Part shown: positions 35,880 to 44,599 of the stretch, one piece after another
Numbering within the stretch: position 1 is the first letter of the stretch
Layout: each line of letters opens with the position of its first letter
Source of the DNA: Serratia marcescens
Lineage (GTDB): Bacteria; Pseudomonadota; Gammaproteobacteria; Enterobacterales; Enterobacteriaceae
Assembly (NCBI RefSeq): GCF_029846115.1
Contig: NZ_JARVZZ010000001.1
Location: 930,001-994,000 of the forward strand
Direction of reading: 5' to 3'
Length of the DNA: 64,000 nt
Translations under genes and position numbers: made by a program
Notes under the pieces: generated by a model
The model's database searches: none
What the model was told of the DNA's origin: nothing
Seen by the model: the letters and a program-made list of their open reading frames with translations, nothing else

Positions 35880-35952
35880 GCGCCTTTTTTGGCGCTGACA
35901 GCCGAGGCTGAAACGCGTTAGCATGGGAAAAAACCACTGGGAGAAGCGTTGA

Positions 35953-36768
35953 ATGGCTATTGAACTGATTGCGATCGACATGGATGGCACGTTGCTGGAT
36001 CCGCAGCACCAAATCACGCCGGCGGTAAAGCAGGCTATCGCGGCAGCGCGGCGCAAAGGGGTGCACGTGGTGCTGGCCACCGGGCGGCCTTATGTCGGCG
36101 TGCAGGACTATCTGCGCCAGTTGGACATTCAGGGCCCCGGCGATTTTTGCATAACCTACAACGGCGCGCTGGTGCTGCGCGCGGCCGACGGCGCCTGCAT
36201 CCTGCAGGAAACGCTGGGCTTCGAGGACTATCTGCACTTCGAGCAGATGGCGCGCGAGTTCGGCGTTCACTACCAGGCGTTCGATTTCGACACCCTGTAT
36301 ACCCCGAACAAAGACATCGGCAAATACACCATACATGAGGCGGCAATGACCGGTATCCCGCTGAAATACCGCAGCGTGGAAGAAATGGATCGCCAGATGC
36401 GTTTCCCGAAAGTGATGATGATCGACGAGCCGGAGTTGCTGGACCGCGCTATCGCGCGCATCCCGGCGGAAACGCGCGAGCGTTACACCATTCTGAAAAG
36501 CGCGCCTTATTTCCTCGAGATCCTGCACAAGAACGTCGATAAAGGGGCTGGGGTGAGAATGCTGGCCGAGCACCTCGGCGTGGCGCGGGAAAATATCATG
36601 ACGCTGGGGGATCAGGCCAACGATACGGCGATGATCGAGTATGCCGGCGTCGGTGTGGCGATGGGCAACGCCATCCCCGAGCTGAAAGCGGTGGCGCAGT
36701 TTGTCACCAGCGCCAATACCGAAGATGGCGTAGCGCGCGCCATCGAGAAGTTCGTGCTCAACGCCTGA
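35953..36768 (+). CDS. yidA: YidA, HAD-superfamily sugar phosphatase
   Basis: A 271-residue Cof-type HAD phosphatase. Motif I is AIDMDGTLLDPQ, and the cap is of the C2 type. The metal-binding motif IV is TLGDQANDTAMIEYAGVGVAMGNA. E. coli YidA, also next to gyrB, dephosphorylates sugar phosphates such as erythrose-4-P. GGGAGAAGC precedes the start. Confidence 0.94.
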   Translation: MAIELIAIDMDGTLLDPQHQITPAVKQAIAAARRKGVHVVLATGRPYVGVQDYLRQLDIQGPGDFCITYNGALVLRAADGACILQETLGFEDYLHFEQMAREFGVHYQAFDFDTLYTPNKDIGKYTIHEAAMTGIPLKYRSVEEMDRQMRFPKVMMIDEPELLDRAIARIPAETRERYTILKSAPYFLEILHKNVDKGAGVRMLAEHLGVARENIMTLGDQANDTAMIEYAGVGVAMGNAIPELKAVAQFVTSANTEDGVARAIEKFVLNA

Positions 36769-36774
36769 GAACGC

Positions 36775-36795
36775 GGGGCGCTGCGGCGCCCCTTT
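36775..36795. terminator. Bidirectional terminator between yidA and the cyclodeaminase gene
   Basis: GGGGCGC (36775-36781) and GCGCCCC (36786-36792) pair around TGCG, followed by TTT on the plus strand. The stop of the convergent gene overlaps its edge. Confidence 0.6.
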
Positions 36796-37735
36796 ATATT
36801 GCCGCCAACACCCCTTTGGCGATCTGCAGATCCTGAATCGCCAACCCGGTAAGATCGGCGATGGTGATATGCTGCGGCTCGCTTCGCAACCGCCCACCCT
36901 GTGCCAAGACGGCGCCCATTTCGACAATTGGCGTTGAAGTGAGCCTAGTTTGCCGATAAGCCGTCGCGATCTCGCCATAGTCAGCACATTGCGCCAGCGC
37001 ATCGACCAGCAGCGCGTCTGCATTAGCCACCAGATCGGTCGCCAGCTCCTGCTTGCCGGGCGCGTCGGCGCCCACGGCGGTGATGTGCGTGCCGGGCCGG
37101 ATATCCGCCGCCTGCAAGATCGGTTCGCGGCTGGGCGTGGTGGTCACGATCAGCTGACAGTGCGCCGCCAGCTCTGCCGCGTCCTGCGTGGTCAGCACCC
37201 GAAAACCTTCGGCCTCGGCATCGCGCCGATACGCCGCCAGCGCCTGTTCGTTGCGGCCCCACACCCATACCTCGCGGCAATCGGTCACCGGTTTTAGACA
37301 TTGCAGCTGTAGCCGCGCCTGCAGGCCGGTGCCGACCATGCCGATCGCCTGAATATGCGGCGGCGCGCACAGCTCGGCGGCGATGCGGCCGGCCAGGGCG
37401 GTGCGCAGTGCGGTCAGCCAGCCCTCATCCTGCAGCAGCGCCCGGGGTTCGCCGGTCTGGGCGGAGAACGCCATCACCAACCCCTGATTGCTGGCCAGGC
37501 CGCGTTCGGCGTTGCGATAAAAACCGGCGGACACCTTGACCACGAACAGCTCGTCACCTTCCAGCCAGGCGGATTTGATGCAGCAATCGCCGGCGCCCTG
37601 TTCGAACAGGAAATGCTGCACCGGCGGCTGTTGCACCCGCCGCTGCGAATAGGCGATAAAACCCTGCTTCAGCAGCGGGGTTATAGCCTCGGCGTCGAAC
37701 GCGGCGAGGATTTGCTGCCGATTAAAGATGTGCAT
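36794..37735 (-). CDS. Ornithine cyclodeaminase / mu-crystallin family protein (EutC-like)
   Basis: A 313-residue NAD(P)-dependent protein. The Rossmann loop is AIGMVGTGLQARLQL, and the family motif VGADAPGKQEL is present. Members deaminate or reduce amino-acid-derived imines (ornithine, 2,3-diaminopropionate, ketimines, ectoine breakdown products). Its start overlaps the end of the upstream PLP-dehydratase gene by 14 bases, so the two are translationally coupled and very likely act in one pathway. The substrate is not readable. Confidence 0.8.
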   Translation of the reverse strand: MHIFNRQQILAAFDAEAITPLLKQGFIAYSQRRVQQPPVQHFLFEQGAGDCCIKSAWLEGDELFVVKVSAGFYRNAERGLASNQGLVMAFSAQTGEPRALLQDEGWLTALRTALAGRIAAELCAPPHIQAIGMVGTGLQARLQLQCLKPVTDCREVWVWGRNEQALAAYRRDAEAEGFRVLTTQDAAELAAHCQLIVTTTPSREPILQAADIRPGTHITAVGADAPGKQELATDLVANADALLVDALAQCADYGEIATAYRQTRLTSTPIVEMGAVLAQGGRLRSEPQHITIADLTGLAIQDLQIAKGVLAAI

Positions 37736-38690
37736 CGGCGACGGCCTTGAGGTATTTCTCCAGCACGATGTTTTTACCGCACAGCACCACCGCCACTTTT
37801 TTCCCCTGGTATTCCGGCGCCAGCTTGATCGCCGCCGCCAGCGCCACGCCGGCCGCGCCTTCGATAATCCATCGATCGCTGGCGGCGATCCGGCGCATCG
37901 CGTGCTTGATCTCCGTTTCGCTGACCAGCACTTTGCGGTCGATCAGCTGTTGGCACAGCGGGAAGGTTATGGCGCCCGGCTCGACGCTGCCGGCGGTGCC
38001 GTCGGACAGGGTTTCTTGTTCTTCCACCGGGAAGATGTGGCCCGCTTCCAGCGCGCTGTACATGCTGGTGGCGTTTTCCGGCCAGCAGGCGATAAGCTGT
38101 GTATTCGGCGACAATTGCCGCAGAACGGTACCGATACCGGCGATATAGCCACCGCCGCCCACCGCCACGAACACGGCGTCCAGGCCGGTGAGTTGTTCAA
38201 CCAGCTCCATGCCGCAGGTGCCCTGGCCGGCGATGACCTGCTCGTCGTTATACGGCGAGATATAGGTTTTTCCCTGTTCGCGGGCGGCCTGTTCCCCGGC
38301 CAGTTCGGCGTTCAGCGCATCGCCCGGCACCAATTCCACGGTGCCGCCCAGTGCGCGGATGGTGTCTAGCTTGATGCTCGCGGCCGTCTCCGGCGCATAA
38401 ACCGTGACGCCAACGCCCATCAGTTGCCCCGCCAGGGCGACCGCCTGGCCGTGGTTGCCGGTTGAGGCGGCGATCACGCCGCGCCGGCGTTGCTCGCTAT
38501 CCAGCAACCGCAGCTTGTTGCTGGCGCCGCGAAATTTAAAGGAGCCGGTGTGCTGCAGATGGTCACATTTCAGGTACAGCTCGCAGCCCAGCTGCTGTGA
38601 AAGCAGCACGCTGCGCTCCAATGGCGTGACCCGTACCTGAGGGCGCAGTTGCTGATGGGCAGAAACAATGGCATCGAAGAGGGGATTCAT
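37722..38690 (-). CDS. PLP-dependent threonine/serine dehydratase-like enzyme (EutB-like)
   Basis: A 322-residue fold-type II PLP enzyme. The PLP lysine is in TGSFKFRGASNKL, and the phosphate-binding glycine loop is VGGGGYIAGIG. It lacks the C-terminal regulatory domain of biosynthetic IlvA. Its pairing with a cyclodeaminase resembles the eutB-eutC pair of ectoine degradation, but no ectoine hydrolase or transporter gene is nearby, so a different hydroxy-amino acid (for example serine, threonine or hydroxyaspartate) is equally possible. Confidence 0.82.
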   Translation of the reverse strand: MNPLFDAIVSAHQQLRPQVRVTPLERSVLLSQQLGCELYLKCDHLQHTGSFKFRGASNKLRLLDSEQRRRGVIAASTGNHGQAVALAGQLMGVGVTVYAPETAASIKLDTIRALGGTVELVPGDALNAELAGEQAAREQGKTYISPYNDEQVIAGQGTCGMELVEQLTGLDAVFVAVGGGGYIAGIGTVLRQLSPNTQLIACWPENATSMYSALEAGHIFPVEEQETLSDGTAGSVEPGAITFPLCQQLIDRKVLVSETEIKHAMRRIAASDRWIIEGAAGVALAAAIKLAPEYQGKKVAVVLCGKNIVLEKYLKAVADAHL

Positions 38691-39176
38691 ACCAACTCCA
38701 GAATATTTTGGACTAAAAATCCAGTTTGTACTTTTTTGTATTTTTTGTAAACCCCGTCGCCCGACCGCCGGGCAACCCGGCCAGCCAGCGGCAACGGCCG
38801 GGGAAGATCATCGCGTTGGTGGTGAAAATAATCATTAACCTGTCGTTTAGCGACACGATTTTTTATTTATTTGCGTTAAGAAAGGTGCTGTCGCTGATTT
38901 ATTTTGATGAAGGAAAAGATAATGAAAAAATAGCGCTCGTGGCATCCGCCGATACGGCATGGGCGCCGTTGAGTTTCGCCGCCAGGAATGCGAGCGCCTA
39001 ATCGGCCGCTTATTTCCTGCCGACGCCGTCGTTCGGCTTAAATGATAAGACGCTGAAAATAATTGCGTCATTTCGAACCGAAAAATCCTCCGGCCTTACC
39101 CTCGCAGGCCATGTGAAACGCTGTCGCCGATCCGGTAAGATGGCGACTCAGTGCCGGCATGCGCAGGAGAACCGCC
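38691..39176. other. Intergenic region before yidR, with a possible operator
   Basis: 486 bases, AT-rich in its first half. A short inverted repeat, TGGA-N7-TCCA (38709-38723), stands 19 bases before the dehydratase start and could be an operator. At 38933 an ATG AAA AAA TAG follows a good AAGGAAAAG ribosome-binding site; with one more A the frame would read like a signal peptide (MKKIALVASA), so a decayed small gene is possible but not proved. Confidence 0.4.
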
Positions 39177-40457
39177 ATGAGCCATCGGGAAAAACAACTG
39201 ACTTTCGACCCTCGCGGGCATCAGTTAACCAATATCAACGTCTGGACGCCGGACAGCCAATGGCTGGCTTATGACGTGCGTCCGCGCGGCGCCTCTTTCA
39301 CCGGTCTGAGCATCGAGCGGGTCAACGTCGCCAGCGGCGCGGTGGAGGTGGTTTATCGCGCCCAGCACGGCGCCCACGTCGGCGTGGTCACGGTCAGCCC
39401 CGATGCGCCGGCGCGTTATGCTTTTATCCACGGCCCGGAGCACCCGGACAGCGCCTGGCAGTATGATTTTCACCACCGCCGCGGGGTGATCGTCAGCGAA
39501 CCGGATCGCGAGTTGGCCATCACCCTCGACGCGCTGGATATCACCGCCCCCTATACGCCCGGCGCGCTGCGCGGCGGCAGCCATGTGCACGTTTTCAGTC
39601 CGGACGGCAGCCGCCTCAGCTTTACCTACAACGATCACGTCATGCATGAACACGACCCGGCGCGCGATCTGCGCAACGTCGGGGTGGCCGTGCCGCTGCA
39701 CGGAGTCAATCCGCCGAAACAACATCCGCGCGAGTATGACGGCAGCCACTATTGCGTGCTGGTCAGCGAGACGGTGCCGCAGCCGCAGCCGGGCAGCGAT
39801 CAGATCAATCGCGCCTACGAAGAAGGCTGGATCGGCCGCGAAGGCTACCGTAAGGCCGACGGCAGCCGGCAGCGCTGGGCGCTGGCATTCATCGGCGATA
39901 CGCTGTCCGCTGCCGGCGTGAAGCTGCCGGAGGTGTTTATCGTCGATCTGCCGGAGAACGATGCCGATTACGCCAGGGCGGGCGCTTTGCCGCTGCAGGG
40001 GACGGAAAGCGAGCTGCCGGCACCGCCGCACGGCGTCAGGCAGCGGCGAGTGACCTTTACCGGCGATCGTCGTTTTCCGGGCGTGGCCGGCGCGCCGCGC
40101 CACTGGCTGCGCAGCTCGCCGGACGGCAGCCAGATCGCTTTTCTGATGAAGGACGACGGCGGCGTGGTGCAGCTGTGGACGGTATCGCCGAACGGCGGGG
40201 AGCCGCGCCAGGTGAGCCGCAGCGAGCATGACATCCAGTCGGCGTTCAGCTGGCACCCGCAGGGCGGGACGATAGCCTTGGTGTGTGACAACAGCGTGAT
40301 GCTGTGTGAGATCGCCGGCGGCCGCCTGCAGCGTTTAACGCAGCGCAGCGTGCAGCCGCCGTCGGGGGATGCCGTGGTGTTTTCACCGGATGGCAAGAAA
40401 GTGGCGTTTATGCGCGAGATAGCGGGGTTCAACCAGATCTTTGTGGTTGAGGTGTAA
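39177..40457 (+). CDS. yidR: YidR, DUF3748 TolB-like beta-propeller protein
   Basis: A 426-residue protein with repeated WD/TolB-type strands (TPDSQWLAYDV, FSPDGSRLSFTYNDHVMHE, SSPDGSQIAFLMKDDGGVVQLW, FSPDGKKVAFMRE), predicted to fold as a beta-propeller. It is collinear with E. coli YidR, whose function is not established; similarity to oligogalacturonate-lyase-like propellers is known for the family. There is no signal peptide. ATG at 39177 (MSHREKQLTFDPRGHQL) is chosen for its AGGAGA ribosome-binding site and alignment. Confidence 0.88.
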   Translation: MSHREKQLTFDPRGHQLTNINVWTPDSQWLAYDVRPRGASFTGLSIERVNVASGAVEVVYRAQHGAHVGVVTVSPDAPARYAFIHGPEHPDSAWQYDFHHRRGVIVSEPDRELAITLDALDITAPYTPGALRGGSHVHVFSPDGSRLSFTYNDHVMHEHDPARDLRNVGVAVPLHGVNPPKQHPREYDGSHYCVLVSETVPQPQPGSDQINRAYEEGWIGREGYRKADGSRQRWALAFIGDTLSAAGVKLPEVFIVDLPENDADYARAGALPLQGTESELPAPPHGVRQRRVTFTGDRRFPGVAGAPRHWLRSSPDGSQIAFLMKDDGGVVQLWTVSPNGGEPRQVSRSEHDIQSAFSWHPQGGTIALVCDNSVMLCEIAGGRLQRLTQRSVQPPSGDAVVFSPDGKKVAFMREIAGFNQIFVVEV

Positions 40458-40487
40458 GGCGGGCCTGGCGGCCCGCTGCGTGCGTGA

Positions 40488-40835
40488 TTAGTGGGTGGCG
40501 GTGCTGTCGTTGCCTTCGCCGGGATTGCCGGTTGCCGCCAGATTCTGCTGCTCGCTGCGCAGGATGCGCGCTTTTGGCGAGTCTGCGGTGGCGTCGTTGC
40601 CGGAACGCAGATAGTCGTAAGGCAGCAGTACGGTGTCCATCACCGCGGAGAACGGCAGATCCAGCGCCACCAGCGGCATCATTGCCCAACTGGTGTTGTC
40701 GTCCTTCAGCATGTCCACGCTGGCGCGGGTGCCGGGATAGTAACCCTGATTCGGGCCGGTATGGCTCATCACGCTGGAGCAACCGCTGGTCGCCAACAAC
40801 ATGCAGCCCGTCGCTATCGCTTTCATCGTCGTCAT
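40488..40835 (-). CDS. yidQ: YidQ, YceK/YidQ family lipoprotein
   Basis: A 115-residue small lipoprotein. The signal peptide ends in LLATSGC, giving a lipidated Cys18. The mature start CSSVMSHTGPNQGYYPGTRAS is the family hallmark, and a second hydrophobic stretch reads LDLPFSAVMDTVLLPYD. Function unknown. ATG at 40835 has AGGA seven bases upstream. It is convergent with yidR as in E. coli. Confidence 0.9.
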   Translation of the reverse strand: MTTMKAIATGCMLLATSGCSSVMSHTGPNQGYYPGTRASVDMLKDDNTSWAMMPLVALDLPFSAVMDTVLLPYDYLRSGNDATADSPKARILRSEQQNLAATGNPGEGNDSTATH

Positions 40836-41002
40836 TAATCCATCCTGCAGGGTTGCTGTTCCCCTAAATTAAGCTGATTTATAACATCCTGTTGCTGCTT
40901 TTAAAGAAGCAAAATCCCGCTCTGTGGCGGCTCTCTCACTTTAGTGTAAGTGGTAAAAAAACTTTCGCCTAATCGGTGCGAAGTTTTTTTGATCCTCGCC
41001 TG

Positions 41003-41029
41003 TTGAATTGATGAAATCAACCCCCATTT
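41003..41029 (+). promoter_or_regulatory. Heat-shock (sigma-32) promoter of ibpAB
   Basis: TTGAA (41003-41007) and CCCCATTT (41022-41029), 14 bp apart, match the RpoH consensus (CTTGAAA and CCCCATNT). The leader to ibpA would be about 105 bases. The rest of the 309-base gap between yidQ and ibpA is AT-rich with no ORF. Confidence 0.82.
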
Positions 41030-41048
41030 TATCATCAGAGCCGAATTG

Positions 41049-41144
41049 AGAATTCGCCGTAAGGGAATTCTGGCTTAATTAGCCTGTCCAGAGTGGAAGG
41101 CGTATTTATTTCAACCTCGCTGAAGTGCCTTAGGAGGCTGTTTT
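41049..41144 (+). promoter_or_regulatory. ROSE-like RNA thermometer in the ibpA leader
   Basis: Successive stems are visible: AGAATTC (41049-41055) with GAATTCT (41065-41071), then GGCT-TAATT-AGCC (about 41073-41085), and finally CCTC in AACCTCGC able to pair with the AGGAGG ribosome-binding site just before ibpA. Heat-labile masking of the ribosome-binding site of ibpA is known in enterics. The exact fold here is inference. Confidence 0.65.
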
Positions 41145-41558
41145 ATGCGTAATTTTGATCTTTCCCCGCTATACCGTTCCGCCATTGGTTTCGATCGCTT
41201 GTTCAACGCGCTGGAAGCCGGTCAGAGTCAGGGCAACGGCGGTTATCCGCCTTATAATGTCGAGCTGGTGGACGAAAATCATTATCGCATCGCCATCGCG
41301 GTAGCCGGGTTTGCCGAGCAGGAGCTGGAGATCACCACGCAAGATAATCTGCTGATCGTGCGCGGGGCGCACAATAACGAACCGGCAGAAAAAACCTATT
41401 TATACCAGGGCATCGCCGAGCGTAATTTCGAGCGTAAATTCCAGCTGGCCGAACATATTCAAATTAAAGGCGCCAAACTGGAGAATGGCCTGTTGTATAT
41501 CGACATGCAACGCATCGTGCCGGAAACATTAAAACCGCGCCGCATCGAAATTAAATAA
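41145..41558 (+). CDS. ibpA: IbpA, small heat-shock protein
   Basis: A 137-residue alpha-crystallin-domain chaperone that coats aggregating proteins and hands them to DnaK-ClpB. The domain spans about residues 35-125 ([20 protein letters not shown]). It ends with the conserved assembly motif in KPRRIEIK. It is nearly identical to E. coli IbpA, and acts together with IbpB. Confidence 0.97.
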   Translation: MRNFDLSPLYRSAIGFDRLFNALEAGQSQGNGGYPPYNVELVDENHYRIAIAVAGFAEQELEITTQDNLLIVRGAHNNEPAEKTYLYQGIAERNFERKFQLAEHIQIKGAKLENGLLYIDMQRIVPETLKPRRIEIK

Positions 41559-41639
41559 ATTTCCGTTTCGCCGGCAGGTACGCTGCCGGCAAATAATACC
41601 TAGCCTGCCGTCAGGGGGCTGAATAAACACATCTCGCTT

Positions 41640-41658
41640 AATGAAAGGAGTTGTTCCT
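41640..41658 (+). promoter_or_regulatory. Possible thermometer hairpin masking the ibpB ribosome-binding site
   Basis: AGGA of the ribosome-binding site (AAAGGAG) can pair with TCCT directly before the ATG, around GTTGT. A heat-sensitive leader for ibpB has been described in E. coli; this short stem is consistent with it but weak on its own. Confidence 0.4.
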
Positions 41659-42087
41659 ATGCGTAATTACGATTTATCCCCACTTCTGCGTCAGTGGATT
41701 GGTTTTGATAAATTGGCCAGTTCAATGGGTGGCCAGGAACCCCAAGGGTTCCCACCGTACAACATCGAGAAAAGCGATGACAATCACTACCGCATTTCTC
41801 TGGCGCTGGCCGGTTTCCGGCAGAGCGAACTGAATATCGAGGTGGAAGGGCCGCGGTTGACCGTCAGCGGTAAACCTACGCCGCCGGAAAAACAGGTCGA
41901 ATACCTGCATCAAGGCCTGGTGTGCAAAGAGTTCCAGCTGACCTTCACCCTGGCGGAGCATCTGCAGGTGTCCGAGGCCAAATTTGAAAACGGCCTGTTG
42001 CACATCGATCTGGTGCGTCAGGTGCCGGAAGCCTTGCAGCCGCAGCGCATCGCCATCGGCGCGACGCCGGAGCTGGAAGCCAAATAA
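41659..42087 (+). CDS. ibpB: IbpB, small heat-shock protein
   Basis: A 142-residue partner of IbpA with the alpha-crystallin domain ([20 protein letters not shown]) and the canonical-type C-terminal motif QRIAIG. ATG at 41659 ([20 protein letters not shown]) aligns with E. coli; an in-frame ATG six codons earlier would cover the ribosome-binding site. The 100-base gap after ibpA fits co-transcription. Confidence 0.96.
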   Translation: MRNYDLSPLLRQWIGFDKLASSMGGQEPQGFPPYNIEKSDDNHYRISLALAGFRQSELNIEVEGPRLTVSGKPTPPEKQVEYLHQGLVCKEFQLTFTLAEHLQVSEAKFENGLLHIDLVRQVPEALQPQRIAIGATPELEAK

Positions 42088-42114
42088 CCGACTGAAAAAC
42101 GGTCATCATCATGC

Positions 42115-42140
42115 GGGGGAGATCCAGACGGGTCTCCCCC
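42115..42140 (+). terminator. Hairpin after ibpB
   Basis: GGGGGAGA (42115-42122) and TCTCCCCC (42133-42140) form a perfect 8-bp stem. Only GTTGCG follows, so the T tract is poor. Confidence 0.55.
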
Positions 42141-42254
42141 GTTGCGTTATGTGGCGCACGCCACAGTCCCCCCGACAGTCCGATGTCATAATCCTTGTTA
42201 ATTGTGTGTCTTTGGCCGCAAATTCCCGATTCAACTTTGGCAAGGATGTGACCT

Positions 42255-43913
42255 ATGAGCGATATCGCCCTGACCGTCAGCATGTTGGCGCTGGCGGCCG
42301 TCATTGGGCTGTGGATGGGGAACTGGAAGCTGTACGGCGTCGGGCTGGGCATCGGCGGCGTGCTGTTCGGCGGTATCCTGGTCGGTCACTTCGCCCAGAG
42401 CGGGCAAATCAGCCTGAACGGGGACATGCTGCACTTTATCCAGGAGTTCGGCCTGATCCTGTTCGTCTACACCATCGGTATTCAGGTCGGCCCCGGTTTC
42501 TTCTCTTCGCTGCGCGTCTCAGGTCTGCGCCTCAACGCTTTCGCGGTGCTGCTGGTGCTGACCGGCGGCGTCGTGGCGGCGGCGGTGCACAAGCTGTTCG
42601 ACGTGCCGCTGCCGATCATCCTCGGCGTGTTCTCTGGCGCGGTCACCAACACCCCGGCGCTGGGTGCCGGTCAACAAATCCTGACCGATCTCGGTTCCGA
42701 TCCGGCGTTGGTGGACGGGATGGGGATGGGCTACGCCATGGCCTATCCGTTCGGTATATGTGGCATTCTGCTGGTGATGTGGCTGATCCGGCTGTTTTTC
42801 CGCATCAATATCGAGCGCGAGGCGCAGGCGTTTGAAAACGGCCTGGGCAATCAGCGTGAGCTGCTGCACGCCATGAACGTGGCGGTGCGCAACCCCAATC
42901 TGCAGGGTATGGCGATCAAAAGCGTGCCGCTGCTCAACGGTGAAGCGATCGTCTGTTCGCGCCTCAAGCGCGGGGAGTTGCTGATGGTACCTGCGCCGCA
43001 CGAGCGGCTGGAGCTTGGCGACTACCTGCACCTGGTGGGCAAACGCGAAGATCTGGAAAATGCCCGGCTGGTGATCGGCGAAGAGGTGGACGCCTCGCTG
43101 TCGACGCGCGGCACCGCGCTGCAGGTGGTGAGGGCGGTGGTGACCAACGAGCAGGTGCTGGGCAAGAAAATCCGCGATCTGAACCTGAAGCAGAAATATG
43201 ACGTGGTGATTTCACGCCTCAACCGCGCCGGCGTGGAGCTGGTGGCCGGCAGCAACGTGACGCTGCAGTTCGGCGACATTCTCAACCTGGTCGGCCGGCC
43301 GGAGGCCATCGACGCGGTGACGGCAATCGTCGGTAATGCCCAACAAAAACTGCAGCAGGTGCAGATGCTGCCGGTCTTTATCGGCATCGGCCTCGGGGTG
43401 CTGCTCGGCTCCATTCCGCTGTTCGTGCCGGGCTTCCCGGCGGCATTGCGGCTGGGGTTGGCCGGCGGGCCGCTGGTGGCGGCGCTGATCCTGGGGCGCA
43501 TCGGCAGCATCGGCAAGCTGTATTGGTTTATGCCGCCGAGCGCCAACCTGGCGCTGCGCGAACTGGGCATCGTGCTGTTTCTGGCGGTGGTCGGATTGAA
43601 GTCGGGCGGCAACTTCATCGATACGTTGTTGCACGGCGAGGGGCTGACGTGGGTCGGGTACGGCGCGCTGATCACCGCCATTCCGCTGCTGAGCGTCGGT
43701 ATTCTGGCGCGCACGATGGGCAAGATGAACTACCTGACGCTGTCCGGCATGTTGGCGGGATCGATGACCGATCCGCCGGCGCTGGCCTTCGCCAACGGCC
43801 TGCATCCCACCAGCGGCGCCGCCGCGCTGTCTTACGCCACCGTGTATCCGCTGGCGATGTTCCTGCGCATCATGTCGCCGCAGCTGCTGGCGGTGCTGTT
43901 CTGGACGCTGTAG
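42255..43913 (+). CDS. yidE: YidE, AspT/YidE/YbjL-family putative antiporter
   Basis: A 552-residue inner-membrane protein built from two related membrane halves (about residues 1-170 and 370-552, five or six helices each; [16 protein letters not shown] and [19 protein letters not shown] are the matching motifs). Between them lie two RCK_C (TrkA-C) ligand-binding domains. The family includes the aspartate-alanine exchanger AspT; the substrate of YidE is unknown. It lies next to ibpB as in E. coli. Confidence 0.93.
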   Translation: MSDIALTVSMLALAAVIGLWMGNWKLYGVGLGIGGVLFGGILVGHFAQSGQISLNGDMLHFIQEFGLILFVYTIGIQVGPGFFSSLRVSGLRLNAFAVLLVLTGGVVAAAVHKLFDVPLPIILGVFSGAVTNTPALGAGQQILTDLGSDPALVDGMGMGYAMAYPFGICGILLVMWLIRLFFRINIEREAQAFENGLGNQRELLHAMNVAVRNPNLQGMAIKSVPLLNGEAIVCSRLKRGELLMVPAPHERLELGDYLHLVGKREDLENARLVIGEEVDASLSTRGTALQVVRAVVTNEQVLGKKIRDLNLKQKYDVVISRLNRAGVELVAGSNVTLQFGDILNLVGRPEAIDAVTAIVGNAQQKLQQVQMLPVFIGIGLGVLLGSIPLFVPGFPAALRLGLAGGPLVAALILGRIGSIGKLYWFMPPSANLALRELGIVLFLAVVGLKSGGNFIDTLLHGEGLTWVGYGALITAIPLLSVGILARTMGKMNYLTLSGMLAGSMTDPPALAFANGLHPTSGAAALSYATVYPLAMFLRIMSPQLLAVLFWTL

Positions 43914-43923
43914 CGCTGCCCGA

Positions 43924-44304
43924 CTACAGCCGGTAAGGCATTAACACGCCGTTGTCAGTGCCAAAATCTTTGGGGTTGCGGGAGATGAGCGTCCGGAACC
44001 CCACCTGCGCGGTGGCCCAGATAATGGCGTCCGGCAGCTTCACATGCTGTGAGTGGCGCAGTTCTACGGCGCGTTCGGCAACTTCATCGGTAATAGGCAG
44101 CAGCAGGAATTGCCCTAAAAACTGGCGCGTTTTCAGCTCCAGCGACGGCCCCTGCTTTTTGGCACCCACCATCACTTCCATCCAGGTGATGGCGCTAATA
44201 GCCGGGTTGATGTGGTATTCGGTCAGAACGTCTTTGGCTTGAGGAATGCCGTTGAGATAATCGATCAGGATATTGGTGTCGAATAACGCCCGTTGAGCCA
44301 CCAT
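43924..44304 (-). CDS. vapC: VapC-type PIN-domain toxin
   Basis: A 126-residue predicted ribonuclease. The PIN acidic residues are visible in LFDTNILIDYL, WMEVMVGA and KLPDAIIWATA, with TLISRNPKDF near the end. VapC toxins usually cut initiator tRNA or rRNA. ATG at 44304 shares one base with the antitoxin stop (TAATG) and has GAGGAG eight bases upstream, which is better than an in-frame GTG three codons earlier. The pair is not part of the usual enteric order here, so it was probably acquired. Confidence 0.9.
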   Translation of the reverse strand: MVAQRALFDTNILIDYLNGIPQAKDVLTEYHINPAISAITWMEVMVGAKKQGPSLELKTRQFLGQFLLLPITDEVAERAVELRHSQHVKLPDAIIWATAQVGFRTLISRNPKDFGTDNGVLMPYRL

Positions 44305-44525
44305 TATTCCCACTCCTCGCGCTGACGATTTTCGTAGTCTACGCCATCGCCCATCGCCCCGGACCAGAGCCCGAAAGCACTGCTGGGATCTTCAACGTGG
44401 TTCTCCGTCAGATAACGGGATACGGCCTGACGGATGATTTCGGCCCGGGGAACGTGGCGGATATTTTTCAGATTGTCGAGCTGCCGCAGGTCTTCCTCAG
44501 GTAAATCGATCACGATGCGAGTCAT
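44304..44525 (-). CDS. vapB: VapB-type ribbon-helix-helix antitoxin
   Basis: A 73-residue protein. The N-terminal ribbon-helix-helix (MTRIVIDLPEEDLRQLDNLK...VPRAEIIRQAVSRYL) should bind the operator; the acidic C-terminus (SSAFGLWSGAMGDGVDYENRQREEWE) contains the Trp/Gly-rich toxin-neutralising segment. GGGGAGGG is the ribosome-binding site. It precedes the toxin gene and is translationally coupled to it. Confidence 0.9.
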   Translation of the reverse strand: MTRIVIDLPEEDLRQLDNLKNIRHVPRAEIIRQAVSRYLTENHVEDPSSAFGLWSGAMGDGVDYENRQREEWE

Positions 44526-44541
44526 CGCTAGCCCTCCCCAA

Positions 44542-44573
44542 AAAGATATACGATATATGCATCGTATATCTTT
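44542..44573. promoter_or_regulatory. vapBC operator palindrome
   Basis: AAAGATATACGAT (44542-44554) and ATCGTATATCTTT (44561-44573) are perfect 13-bp inverted arms separated by ATATGC. It sits 16 bases upstream of vapB and is AT-rich enough to include the -10 element. It is the expected autoregulatory site of the VapBC complex. Confidence 0.85.
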
Positions 44574-44599
44574 ATCGGTCGATTTTCAATCAGCTGGCG

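Noticed and set aside
38726..39001. 91-residue frame before yidR
   Set aside because: No ribosome-binding site at its start and a mixed, unlikely composition. Only its last third could be a decayed signal-peptide-like remnant, noted in the intergenic entry.
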